Source: CAVQOB01 sp963714325 (GTDB lineage Bacteria; Pseudomonadota; Alphaproteobacteria; Rhizobiales; Hyphomicrobiaceae). From it: a DNA stretch of 64,000 nt. The notes below the pieces were generated by a model. That model saw nothing but the letters and a program-made list of their open reading frames with translations, made no database searches and was not told the origin of the DNA. The stretch spans positions 1 to 64,000 of the forward strand of contig CAVQOB010000003.1 in assembly GCA_963714325.1 (NCBI GenBank), written 5' to 3'. Below, piece after piece: positions 54,643-62,374 of this stretch. Positions within the stretch are counted from its first letter, which is position 1; every line of letters starts with the position of its first letter. Position numbers and translations under genes: made by a program.

Positions 54643-54927
54643 TCACCGCCGATCGCCATCGCGCGGAGCCATGCGTTCGGTGATCCAAGCCTCGATTTCG
54701 GTCAACAGCCAAGCGACCCGGTTTTCTCCCAATCGAACACGGCGTGGAAACCGGCCCTTCTTTTCCAACCGCAGAATATGCTGGGGCGTAAACGGGATCA
54801 TCATTCTGAGTTCGTGACGGGTGATGAGCCGTGTCGGGTTAGCCGCAACAAGACGCTGATTATTCGCTTCGGGCGGCGTATTGCTCGCGCGCATCGTGGC
54901 ACTGACGTCTTTGATCTTGTCTATCAT
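54643..54927 (-). CDS. AlpA-family DNA-binding protein, copy 2
   Basis: The start at 54927 (MIDKIKDVSATMRASNTPPE) overlaps the stop of the upstream transporter hybrid (ATGA). The AlpA fold is LITRHELRMMIPFTPQHILR followed by LEKKGRFPRRVRLGENRVAW and LLTEIEAWITERMA. About 94 residues, with all conserved positions present, unlike copy 1. It is probably the functional paralogue, controlling excision or transfer genes. Its 3' end is nearly identical in DNA to that of copy 1. Confidence 0.82.
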   Translation of the reverse strand: MIDKIKDVSATMRASNTPPEANNQRLVAANPTRLITRHELRMMIPFTPQHILRLEKKGRFPRRVRLGENRVAWLLTEIEAWITERMAPRDGDRR

Positions 54928-56572
54928 GGCGCTTCGACCCTCTTCGGCAATCCTGGAACGCGGCTCGAAGCTTGCGGCGTGTCGGCGTGAGTCACAACGT
55001 GAAGACTGACCTGCTCTCGTAGCGCTGCCGCCTGCGACAGGGCGAACATCGTGCCTCCCGCCAATCCCGTCACTGCGATCCCAGCGATCCGCCAGCAGCG
55101 CAGTTGGACGCGCGCTGCATGCTCCCAAGTCATCCACACAGCGATCGCCTGATCATACGGCGTCGTGAACGACGCCGGAGTTGACCGATGTGTGGCCCGG
55201 CTTGCGTTCGGATGCGCCGCGAACACTTTCGTGCGCCATCGGAAGGCGCTGAGCCCATACCAGCCGAGAGCGGCGAGCTGCAGGGCGATGACACTCGCAA
55301 AGCCCGCTTCGAAGGCCGCAACGGGCGGCTGTCCTTCGGTTTCGGGCCATTGCTGTGCAATCAGTCCGATGCCGGCTTGCACGGCGAACGCAGTGCCCAG
55401 ATGCAGCAGATTGAGCGCGCCATTGGCGCGGCCGGAGCAGGATTTAGGAAAGAGTTCTGCGATCGACGCAAAGCTCAGTACCGTCGCCGCACCGGCGGCA
55501 GCGATGATGGCCCATGGCAGGAGGATTGGAACAGGTGCTCTGTGCGACGACCGCCAACTGCGCCATGATCGAGACGATGGCTGTCGCTGCCAGCACCGTG
55601 CGCGGCGCGACGCCGGAGCGTCGTAAGCGATCGGCACCAATGCCGAATGCAAGCGCTGCTGCACTCAGCGTCAGCGCCATGGTGAACAGCGTCGCCACCA
55701 CAGCTGTGCGCGGCAACCCTTCGACGACCTGAAGCCAGGGCGCGGCCCAAAAGCCCTGTAATGACCAGGACGTTGCAACCGTGGTCGCCGAGAGCGGCGC
55801 GATCTGCCAGAAGCGCGGACAGCGATAAATGTCGGCCAGCGACGGGCTTGATTGACCTTCTCCCGCATGCGGGGGCTGACCAGCGGGCAGGACCAACAGC
55901 GTGACTGCGGCCACGAGGAGACACACGAAACTCATTGACCGCGAACAACGGGCGCCAGCCGTAGGACACAACGAGGGTGTCGGCGGGCCACGTCGCGATC
56001 ACGGACCCGAGCGTGCCGATCATGACCACCCAGCCGTTGGCCAACGCCGTGCGTTCTGGCGGCACCCAGAGGACGATGGCCTTCAGTCCGGCCATGAGCG
56101 CACCCGCAACGCCAAAGCCAATCAGTAACCGGCCAAGTACGAGTATCTCGACGGTCTGCCCACATGCGAAGACGGCCGCACCAACAGCAGCAACCCCCAT
56201 CAATACTGCGTGGACGCGACGCGGCCCGTAGCGATCGAGCGCATTCCCGACCGGGAGTTGGGCGGCGGCCATCGCCAGGAAAAACGCCGATGTCATGAAG
56301 CCGAGTTCGGCTGCGCTGAGGTCGAGCTCTCCCGCCATGGAGCCGGCAACGATCGCATTGATCGAGCGGAACGCGCAGGTCATGACGTAACCAGCGGCGA
56401 AGGGTAGCACCAACACCATGGCTAACCACGGCCGTGATCGTGCGCGCGGCGACACCGATGGGCGGCTCGCTTGATGGTCTCGGTCTTGGTGAGCGGTTCG
56501 CAGCAGGAATCGCGGCAGTGCGATGGGCTCCAGATCCCGTCGTCTTGGATGTGAGCGAGAATGAGCACGCAT
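54924..56572 (-). CDS. MFS transporter fused to a TrbF/VirB8-like N-terminus, frameshifted
   Basis: The start at 56572 overlaps the DUF736 stop (ATGA). The N-terminal six helices carry an MFS signature (GMFSA-like FFLAMAAAQLPVGNALDRYG, GRLLIGFGVAGALMAGLKAI). Frames change near 55,930 (MSFVCLLVAAVTLLVLPAGQ) and near 55,530 (LPWAIIAAAGAATVLSFASI). After the last transporter helix the protein continues with FTTPYDQAIAVWMTWEHAAR and VQLRCWRIAGIAV, matching TrbF of this window (TPYQKAAQIW...ARVQAHNWRR) before stopping at 54924. The transporter substrate is unknown. The hybrid tail suggests a recombination or deletion event. Confidence 0.72.
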
Positions 56573-56892
56573 CACACATCCTCCTTCCTCTCCCGCCGCC
56601 ACAGCAGTCGATAAACGCCGTCGTCGGTGGCTTCCATCAGCGCCGCGCGGATCGGTTCAGCGAAACAGGGATCATCGATGCGGACGCTGAGATAGGCGAC
56701 CTCGGTCTCCTTCGCGGTCCGGCGCCAGGCGGCACCAATCTCGGTCTCGCCAGCGACAATGCGAAAGTCGGGTGCGCCGTCGTTCCCCTTTTTGTCGAAG
56801 GCGACGAACCTGACCTTGGCGTTGAGGATCAACGTGCGGATGCTGCCGACATAGCCATTGTTGTCAGTCTTGAACGTGCCAATCACGGGCAT
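56572..56892 (-). CDS. DUF736-family protein
   Basis: Intact 106-residue protein beginning MPVIGTFKTDNNGYVGSIRT, the unmistakable DUF736 opening, with FRIVAGETEIGAAWRRTAKE in the middle. Small cytoplasmic protein that is common in alphaproteobacterial conjugative elements and often lies near relaxase or trb genes. Its function is unknown. It lies 17 bp after trbI and is coupled by ATGA to the transporter hybrid. Confidence 0.92.
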   Translation of the reverse strand: MPVIGTFKTDNNGYVGSIRTLILNAKVRFVAFDKKGNDGAPDFRIVAGETEIGAAWRRTAKETEVAYLSVRIDDPCFAEPIRAALMEATDDGVYRLLWRRERKEDV

Positions 56893-56909
56893 GAGGAGTC
56901 TCCTTGGGT

Positions 56910-58206
56910 TTAGCGGATGGGAAGGCCAGGCGTGCGATAGGGGCGGAGCTGTAAATCCTTGTGGACGATGATCCGAAGCGGCCAGCCCGGGCGCACTGTG
57001 AGGGTCGGCTGAACCGTGAGGTTGCGTTCAACGAGCCGTTGGCCCGCACGATTGGTGGTCTGGCCGGTCGACTCGCGCAACGCTTTGATGAGATCGCTGT
57101 CGCTTGCACTGCTGCCGGCGCCAAAGGCGAGGCTGTTGCCAACACCGAGCACGGTTGCCAGCGCAATGCCCTTGAGCAATGTCCAGGTGTGCAGATCGAT
57201 CTCGTCGGCAAGGCCGGCATAGCCAGCCAGTATCGGTCGCTGGCAGATTGTCGATCACGATCGACGAGCCATCGGGAAGGATCAGACGCTGCCAGACCAC
57301 CAACGCGCGCTGCTGCCCAAAGGCGACGACACTGTCGTATTTGCCGATCAGGCGCGTGCCCTGGGGCACCAACAGAAACCGCCCTGTTGCGGTGTCGTAG
57401 ACATGCTCGGTGACCTGGGCCATGACGACGCCGGGCAGATCAGAATTGAGCCCACTGACGAGGCTTGCCGCAATGATCGTGCCGGCCAACAGCTGATAGG
57501 GCGACGCCGGGGTTTGCAGGCGATGCGGATTGTGTGTATCGCGCTCCGACGCGGATGTGAGAAAAGCCAGTTTGCGCGTCTGGCCGGCAGCATCGGACAC
57601 GGCTGTGGCATCGGCGGATTCGGCGCGTGCAGCCTGCGACAGCGCATTGAAGGTCGACACCTCAGCGGCCGGACTGCCCGCCGATTGTGCGATCGCGCGC
57701 GGTTCGCCGCCGGCACGCGCGGCGTCTTTGTTCGGCGCCGCCTTCAATTGCATCCGGAAAAACAAGCCGGACTCGCGCGCCTGGAGCTCAATCCGCGCCA
57801 GGCGCGTGCGCTCGGCCTCGGCGCGGTCGGCAACAGGATCGGCTGGAAACGCGGCCGTTGCAGGAGCCGCGGCGCTTGCAGTCGTTGGCGCGCGCGCCGG
57901 TTTCGGATTTGAAAGTCCGTCATACGTCGACGGCAGGCGGTTCAATCCTTCCGGCGTCGGGTTGCGATCGGTGCTGAACAGCTCGGTTGGCGACAGGCCG
58001 GCAAACCGCGGGGGCCGCAACGCGAACACGACCAGACCCGCCAGGACCATCAGGCCTATGAAGGCCGCGCCGATCACCATCCGGCGGCGGATCTGCGCAA
58101 TCCGCGGCGGTTTGGCGCGCAACTCTAGCGATTGCGGCGGCCGGTCGGTGCCTTCGCTTGCCTCACGCGGCGGATCATCGGACTTTGGCGTGTCGGGCGC
58201 GTTCAT
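56910..58206 (-). CDS. trbI: TrbI/VirB10-type conjugation protein, frameshifted
   Basis: Starts MNAPDTPKSDDPPREASEGT, with a membrane anchor at about residues 43-63 (MVIGAAFIGLMVLAGLVVFA), a proline/alanine-rich periplasmic arm and the conserved beta-barrel (SPYQLLAGTIIAASLVSGLN, FLLVPQGTRLIGKYDSVVAF). After an indel near 57,225 the end reads MLKGIALATVLGVGNSLAFG and VRPGWPLRIIVHKDLQLRPY. It spans from inner to outer membrane as the core scaffold of the pore. About 430 residues. Overlaps trbG by 4 bp. Confidence 0.93.
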
Positions 58207-59233
58207 CGGCCACCCTCCCGCCAGACCGCATCGAGACGCACAATGCGGACGACGCGTTGCGGCGCGGTTCCCAAGCGCAACTCCGCCGCCGCAAACAACC
58301 GATCAACCACATAGGTCGTGCCGCGCACGCGATAGTTGACCAGCGCTGGTTTTCCATCGGGACCGATAACGAACAGCGGCGGCGCTTCGCCCTGCGGCAA
58401 GCCTGCCGGAAACCGGATGTAGACCTTGGCACCATCGTCGAACACCTGCGTCGGCTTCCACGGTGCATCGCCCTCGATCCGATAGCGAAACCGGATGGCG
58501 TCGAGATTAAGCCCCTGCTCGACCACCGCATTGGCCGCTGTCGCTGCATCGGTCTGGCGCGCCTTCAACGCGATCAACTCCGACGCCGGATAGGTCCACG
58601 ACACTGAGGCCATGTAGGCGAATCCCCAGAGCGCAACTCGGCGTAATAGGTCCGCCGATCCGTCGTAATGACGAGATTGGTCTGCTGCTCGGCGGCGAAC
58701 GGCTTGACCAGCACATGCACCTGCGCCGCACCACCCTCGCCGCTGGTCGTGTCGCCGACCACCCATCGCACGGTGTCGCCCGCCGAGACCGCGGTGAGTT
58801 GTTCGCCCGGCTCCAAGGCAATGTCCGTCACTTGATTGACCGCGGCGTAAACTTGATAGAGCGCCCCGCGCACATACGGATACACCTGGATCGCATTGAT
58901 AAAGCCATCGCGCACGGGCTCCATGCGCGCCGCCCCATTGGCGTCGGCAATGCGATCCTTTGGTGCCGCATCATCTTTCGGTTTCGCCGCACGCTTCGCG
59001 ACGGGTTTGAGTTGCCCGGGCAGCGGCAGTGGTTTGGGGACTTCGATCACACGCACCGGCGGCTTTGGTTCGGGCACCGCGTTGGCCGGCGTGAAACCTT
59101 CCTGCAGCAATGGGATCTCAGGCACCTTGGCGGTCGTGGTGCAGCCGGTGAGGACGAGCGCGATGACGGCAACAACGCGAACTCGGTGATAGAGGTCGCT
59201 GCGCGAACAGGGCTGCCGCCCTATGACCCGCAT
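58203..59233 (-). CDS. trbG: TrbG/VirB9-type conjugation protein, frameshifted
   Basis: Start placed at 59233. A lipoprotein-type signal follows (VVAVIALVLTGCTTT, lipobox Cys). The body has VRDGFINAIQVYPYVRGALY and VLVKPFAAEQQTNLVITTDR. An indel near 58,610 leads to the C-terminal lobe (YRIEGDAPWKPTQVFDDGAK, NYRVRGTTYVVDRLFAAAEL), the part that pairs with TrbI and the outer membrane. About 340 residues. The first codons (MRVIGRQPC) come from the structured repeat at 59,209, so the repeat may have supplied the present start, or the true start may be internal. Confidence 0.9.
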
Positions 59234-59345
59234 GAGGGGACACCCCTCATACGCCCCGCCTTTTAAAGTTCCAAAAAGGAGGGGGCTCGGGGGACACGTC
59301 CCCCGAGCGGGTCTGGGCCTGCGGCCCAGTCGCGAAGCGACACGC
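59209..59345. repeat. multi-hairpin intergenic repeat, copy 1
   Basis: Series of inverted repeats: AGGGC/GCCCT (59,209-59,222), TGAGGGG/CCCCTCA (59,233-59,249), CTCGGGGGAC/GTCCCCCGAG (59,286-59,307), CTGGGCC/GGCCCAG (59,313-59,329) and TCGC/GCGA (59,330-59,340). Lies between trbG and trbF, including the trbG start codon. A related copy is at 61,485, with stem changes that preserve pairing. Confidence 0.75.
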
Positions 59346-59370
59346 TCACAACAAACTCGGATTTTCCCTA

Positions 59371-60069
59371 TCATTTGGTCTCCCCTGCCACGAGATCCGG
59401 CGACCAATTGAAGGCGTGCACGTAAATGCCGAGCGGGTTCTTGCGGATGATATCGGCGGTGCGCGGCGTGCTCAGCACGATCGAGAAGATACCGGTCAAG
59501 GCGCGAGTGTCTTTCGGCGTGCCGTTGTCGAACACGCGTTCGAGCCAGCGCACCTGGAACGACGTGTCGGAGGCGCGCACGACGCTGGTCACCTCGACGG
59601 TGATGGAGCGCTGGCCAACCTTGCCGAACGGATCGGCGTCGCGGGCGTGATCATTGAGGGTGATGGCGGCGCGATCGGTGACGCCATCGTAGGCTTTGAG
59701 CCAGTTGGCGCGCACGACGACGGGGTCGATCGAGAGGCCGCGCACGTGCTCGACGAAGCGAGCGAGGTGAAACGCGATCTGCGCGTCGTTTGGCTTATAG
59801 TTGTCCTGCGCCGGGCCGACGGCGCGGACGTTGCCTTTCACGTCGATCTCGACGACGTAGGGCGCGGCGCCACCGGCGCGGAGCATCCAGATCAGGCCGC
59901 CGAGCAGGACGAAAGCGACACCGATGCATCCGAATGCCATGCGCCGCCAGTTGTGCGCCTGGACGCGGGCGCTGCCGATCCGGTCATCCCAGATCTGGGC
60001 TGCTTTTTGGTACGGCGTCACAGGGGGCGGGGTGGTGCCGTAACGCAGTGAGGATCGTTTAAAGCGCAT
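59371..60069 (-). CDS. trbF: TrbF/VirB8-type conjugation protein
   Basis: The start at 60069 gives MRFKRSSLRYGTTPPPVTPY; the longer frame runs into trbL. A cytoplasmic lead (AAQIWDDRIGSARVQAHNWR) precedes one membrane helix (MAFGCIGVAFVLLGGLIWML, about residues 45-64). The periplasmic NTF2-like domain includes YVVEIDVKGNVRAVGPAQDN, RQRSITVEVTSVVRASDTSF-type VTSVVRASDTSFQVRWLERV and NPLGIYVHAFNWSPDLV. 232 residues, intact. It nucleates assembly of the inner-membrane part of the pore. Confidence 0.95.
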   Translation of the reverse strand: MRFKRSSLRYGTTPPPVTPYQKAAQIWDDRIGSARVQAHNWRRMAFGCIGVAFVLLGGLIWMLRAGGAAPYVVEIDVKGNVRAVGPAQDNYKPNDAQIAFHLARFVEHVRGLSIDPVVVRANWLKAYDGVTDRAAITLNDHARDADPFGKVGQRSITVEVTSVVRASDTSFQVRWLERVFDNGTPKDTRALTGIFSIVLSTPRTADIIRKNPLGIYVHAFNWSPDLVAGETK

Positions 60070-60080
60070 GGGTTGTCTCC

Positions 60081-61367
60081 TTAGGACTTGTCTTTGAGAT
60101 CGGGGCCGGCGGCGCCGGTGGGGCGGTCGCCGTCGCGAAGGGTCTGGGTGGCCACCACGGCGGCAGCGCGTAGCCGTTGATGGCGAGCGAGTGCGGTGGC
60201 CCAAGGTGGTGGTGTAGGTGGACTTCCGGGACGCGACGGCGGGAGACCCATGCCGCTCGTGCCAGCGGACGGCGGCTCTGTGGCGCGCACACCGGCGGCC
60301 TGGCCTTCGCGGAATGCGTCGCGCACGGGGCTGGTGATGCCGCCGACAGCACGCATGGCCGGATGCGCAAACGTCGCCCGCGCGACGCCCGCGACGCCGC
60401 CGCCCTCATACGCCGATGTCACCGCGCCCGTCAGTCCTGCGGCAGCCCGCACGGCACTCCCAGCGGTACGACCCGCGAGACGCGCGCCGCTCGAAACTGC
60501 CATGCCGCCAGCGACTCCGGTTGCCGCCACACCGACGGTCGTTGCCACCGCCGCGCCCGCGCCGAGCTGCGGCGCGCCGGAAACGAGCCCTGCCGCGACA
60601 CTCGGAATGAACACCGCCAAGCCAAACACGGCGATGGCGGCGAGGATGATCGAGGCTGCATGCTTCAAGGTGATGGTGGCACCGGCGGCCGGCACGATAG
60701 CGCCGAAGATCGTTGATCCAATGCCAACGACAATCGTCAACACCATCAGCTTGATGCCGGACGACATCACATTGCCGAGCACACGCTCGGCCAGAAACGC
60801 CGTTTTACCGAATAGCGCAAACGGCACCAGCACGAACCCCGCTAACGTCGTCAGCTTGAACTCCAGAATGGTAATGAACAGCTGCACTGCGAGCACGAAG
60901 AACGCCAGCAGCACGATCAGCCAGGCGATCATCAACACCACGATCGTCACGAAGTTCTCGAAGAACGACGTGAACCCGATCAACTCGCCAGCCTTGTCGA
61001 GCAATGGCCGCGACGCCGTGAACCCCGTCTCTGCGACAAATCCCGGCCGCATCAGATCAGCCGCCGTCAGCGTCGTCGCCGATGCCTTCAATCCGAGCCC
61101 CGCGAACGAGCGAAAAATAACGTCGGCCAGCGACTGGAAATTGTTCAGCAGCAACGCAAAGAACCCAACATAGAGCACCTTGCGGATCAGTTGCGCAGGA
61201 ATATTGTCCTCACCCAGCAGCGCCCAGAACAACCCCGCCAACACAATATCCAGCGCGACCAGAATGCCGACCAGAAACGCCACGTCGCCACCCAGCAAGC
61301 CAAAGCCGCTATCGATGTAACGCGTGAAGGTCTCGGTGAACCGGTCGATGATGTTGAGATCGTCCAT
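60081..61367 (-). CDS. trbL: TrbL/VirB6-type conjugation membrane protein
   Basis: Intact 428-residue protein starting MDDLNIIDRFTETFTRYIDS. About six to seven membrane helices follow (FLVGILVALDIVLAGLFWAL, LMIAWLIVLLAFFVLAVQLF, ASIILAAIAVFGLAVFIPSV), with the family motif EFKLTTLAGFVLVPFALFGK. The cytoplasmic Ala/Gly/Pro-rich tail is typical of TrbL. It forms the inner-membrane channel of the mating pore. It ends 11 bp before trbF. Confidence 0.95.
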   Translation of the reverse strand: MDDLNIIDRFTETFTRYIDSGFGLLGGDVAFLVGILVALDIVLAGLFWALLGEDNIPAQLIRKVLYVGFFALLLNNFQSLADVIFRSFAGLGLKASATTLTAADLMRPGFVAETGFTASRPLLDKAGELIGFTSFFENFVTIVVLMIAWLIVLLAFFVLAVQLFITILEFKLTTLAGFVLVPFALFGKTAFLAERVLGNVMSSGIKLMVLTIVVGIGSTIFGAIVPAAGATITLKHAASIILAAIAVFGLAVFIPSVAAGLVSGAPQLGAGAAVATTVGVAATGVAGGMAVSSGARLAGRTAGSAVRAAAGLTGAVTSAYEGGGVAGVARATFAHPAMRAVGGITSPVRDAFREGQAAGVRATEPPSAGTSGMGLPPSRPGSPPTPPPWATALARHQRLRAAAVVATQTLRDGDRPTGAAGPDLKDKS

Positions 61368-61484
61368 AGGAAAAGCTCCGCTCGGCGCGCCGGAGTGGCG
61401 ACGGTGAAAGTTCGGTTGGCGTTGAAGGATCAGGCGGATGCCAACAGCGCCGCCGGAATTGTTGGCGGGTGCGGATGCTTGTTC

Positions 61485-61625
61485 GCTTCGCGAATAGGGC
61501 TGCCGCCCTATGACCCGCGCGAGGGGACACCCCTCGCACTCCCCGCCTTTTGAGAGTCGTAAAAGGGAGGGGGTTCGGGGTCTCCCCGAACGGGTGCGGG
61601 CGGTAGCCCGTTCGCGTAAGCGAGC
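61485..61625. repeat. multi-hairpin intergenic repeat, copy 2
   Basis: Second copy, between trbJ and trbL. Corresponding stems are ATAGGGC/GCCCTAT (61,494-61,511), GCGAGGGG/CCCCTCGC (61,519-61,537), TTCGGGG/CCCCGAA (61,574-61,590), CGGGC/GCCCG (61,597-61,610) and TCGC/GCGA (61,612-61,623). Loop ACA and linker CCCCGCCTTTT are shared with copy 1. Confidence 0.75.
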
Positions 61626-61639
61626 GAGCCATCAGCCGA

Positions 61640-62362
61640 TCAACGACGGGTATACGCACGGCCCTCTCCCATGAACGCTTTGAACTGCTGGCGGGCTTCT
61701 TCTTGCGCGACGAGGGTGCGCGAGCGATCGACGGTGTCGGCGCGCGATTGTGCGGCGAGCAGGGTTTGCAGTTGCAGGGATTGCTTGACGTTGAGGGCGG
61801 TCAGTTCGTTGCCGGCTTGGGAGGCTTGCAGCGCGCCGGTTGCGCCTTCGGATCGGGCGAGCAGGTCGGCGAGGAGGCGCTGATCGGCGAGCGCACTTTC
61901 GGCGATCTGGCCTTGCAGGAGGGCTGCGCGTTTGAAGGTGGCGTGGGCTTCCTGCCAGCGACTGCGGGCTTGGCGGATGAGGTCATCGCTGGTGAGGGTG
62001 ACAGCGAACGCTTGCGGGAACAGACGCTCGAATGCGGTATCGGTCTCTTCGACGTTAAGCGCGATCGCCGCGCCAGACGCGACCTGCCGCTGCAGATCGG
62101 CGAAGACTTGGGTGAGTTGTGGCGCGATGGAACCGGGCAGCGCTTGCAGATGCCGATCCATGCGCAGCAGCTTTTGCGCGTCGTTCTGCAGCTGCCGGAC
62201 CTGGTTGTTGACGGTGTCGAGGGCACGCAACGCCGACAGCAGGTTCTGTTGATAGTTGACAGGATCGAAGACGGTCAGGGCATCAGATCGTTGCGGCAAC
62301 GTGCAAGCGGTGATGGCGCAGAGGGCTGCGACGGCGATGGTCCGTTTGAGCGGGTGGTTCAT
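61640..62362 (-). CDS. trbJ: TrbJ/VirB5-type conjugation protein
   Basis: Intact 240-residue protein. N-terminal signal with a Cys (TIAVAALCAITACTLPQRSD) suggests export, perhaps as a lipoprotein. The mature part is a long helical bundle (NYQQNLLSALRALDTVNNQV, RQLQNDAQKLLRMDRHLQAL), the TrbJ hallmark, with a basic end. Thought to be a minor pilus component. It lies 12 bp after trbE and 272 bp before trbL. The small trbK gene often found between trbJ and trbL is absent, and the hairpin repeat occupies that gap. Confidence 0.93.
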   Translation of the reverse strand: MNHPLKRTIAVAALCAITACTLPQRSDALTVFDPVNYQQNLLSALRALDTVNNQVRQLQNDAQKLLRMDRHLQALPGSIAPQLTQVFADLQRQVASGAAIALNVEETDTAFERLFPQAFAVTLTSDDLIRQARSRWQEAHATFKRAALLQGQIAESALADQRLLADLLARSEGATGALQASQAGNELTALNVKQSLQLQTLLAAQSRADTVDRSRTLVAQEEARQQFKAFMGEGRAYTRR

Positions 62363-62374
62363 GTGCGGCGTCCT

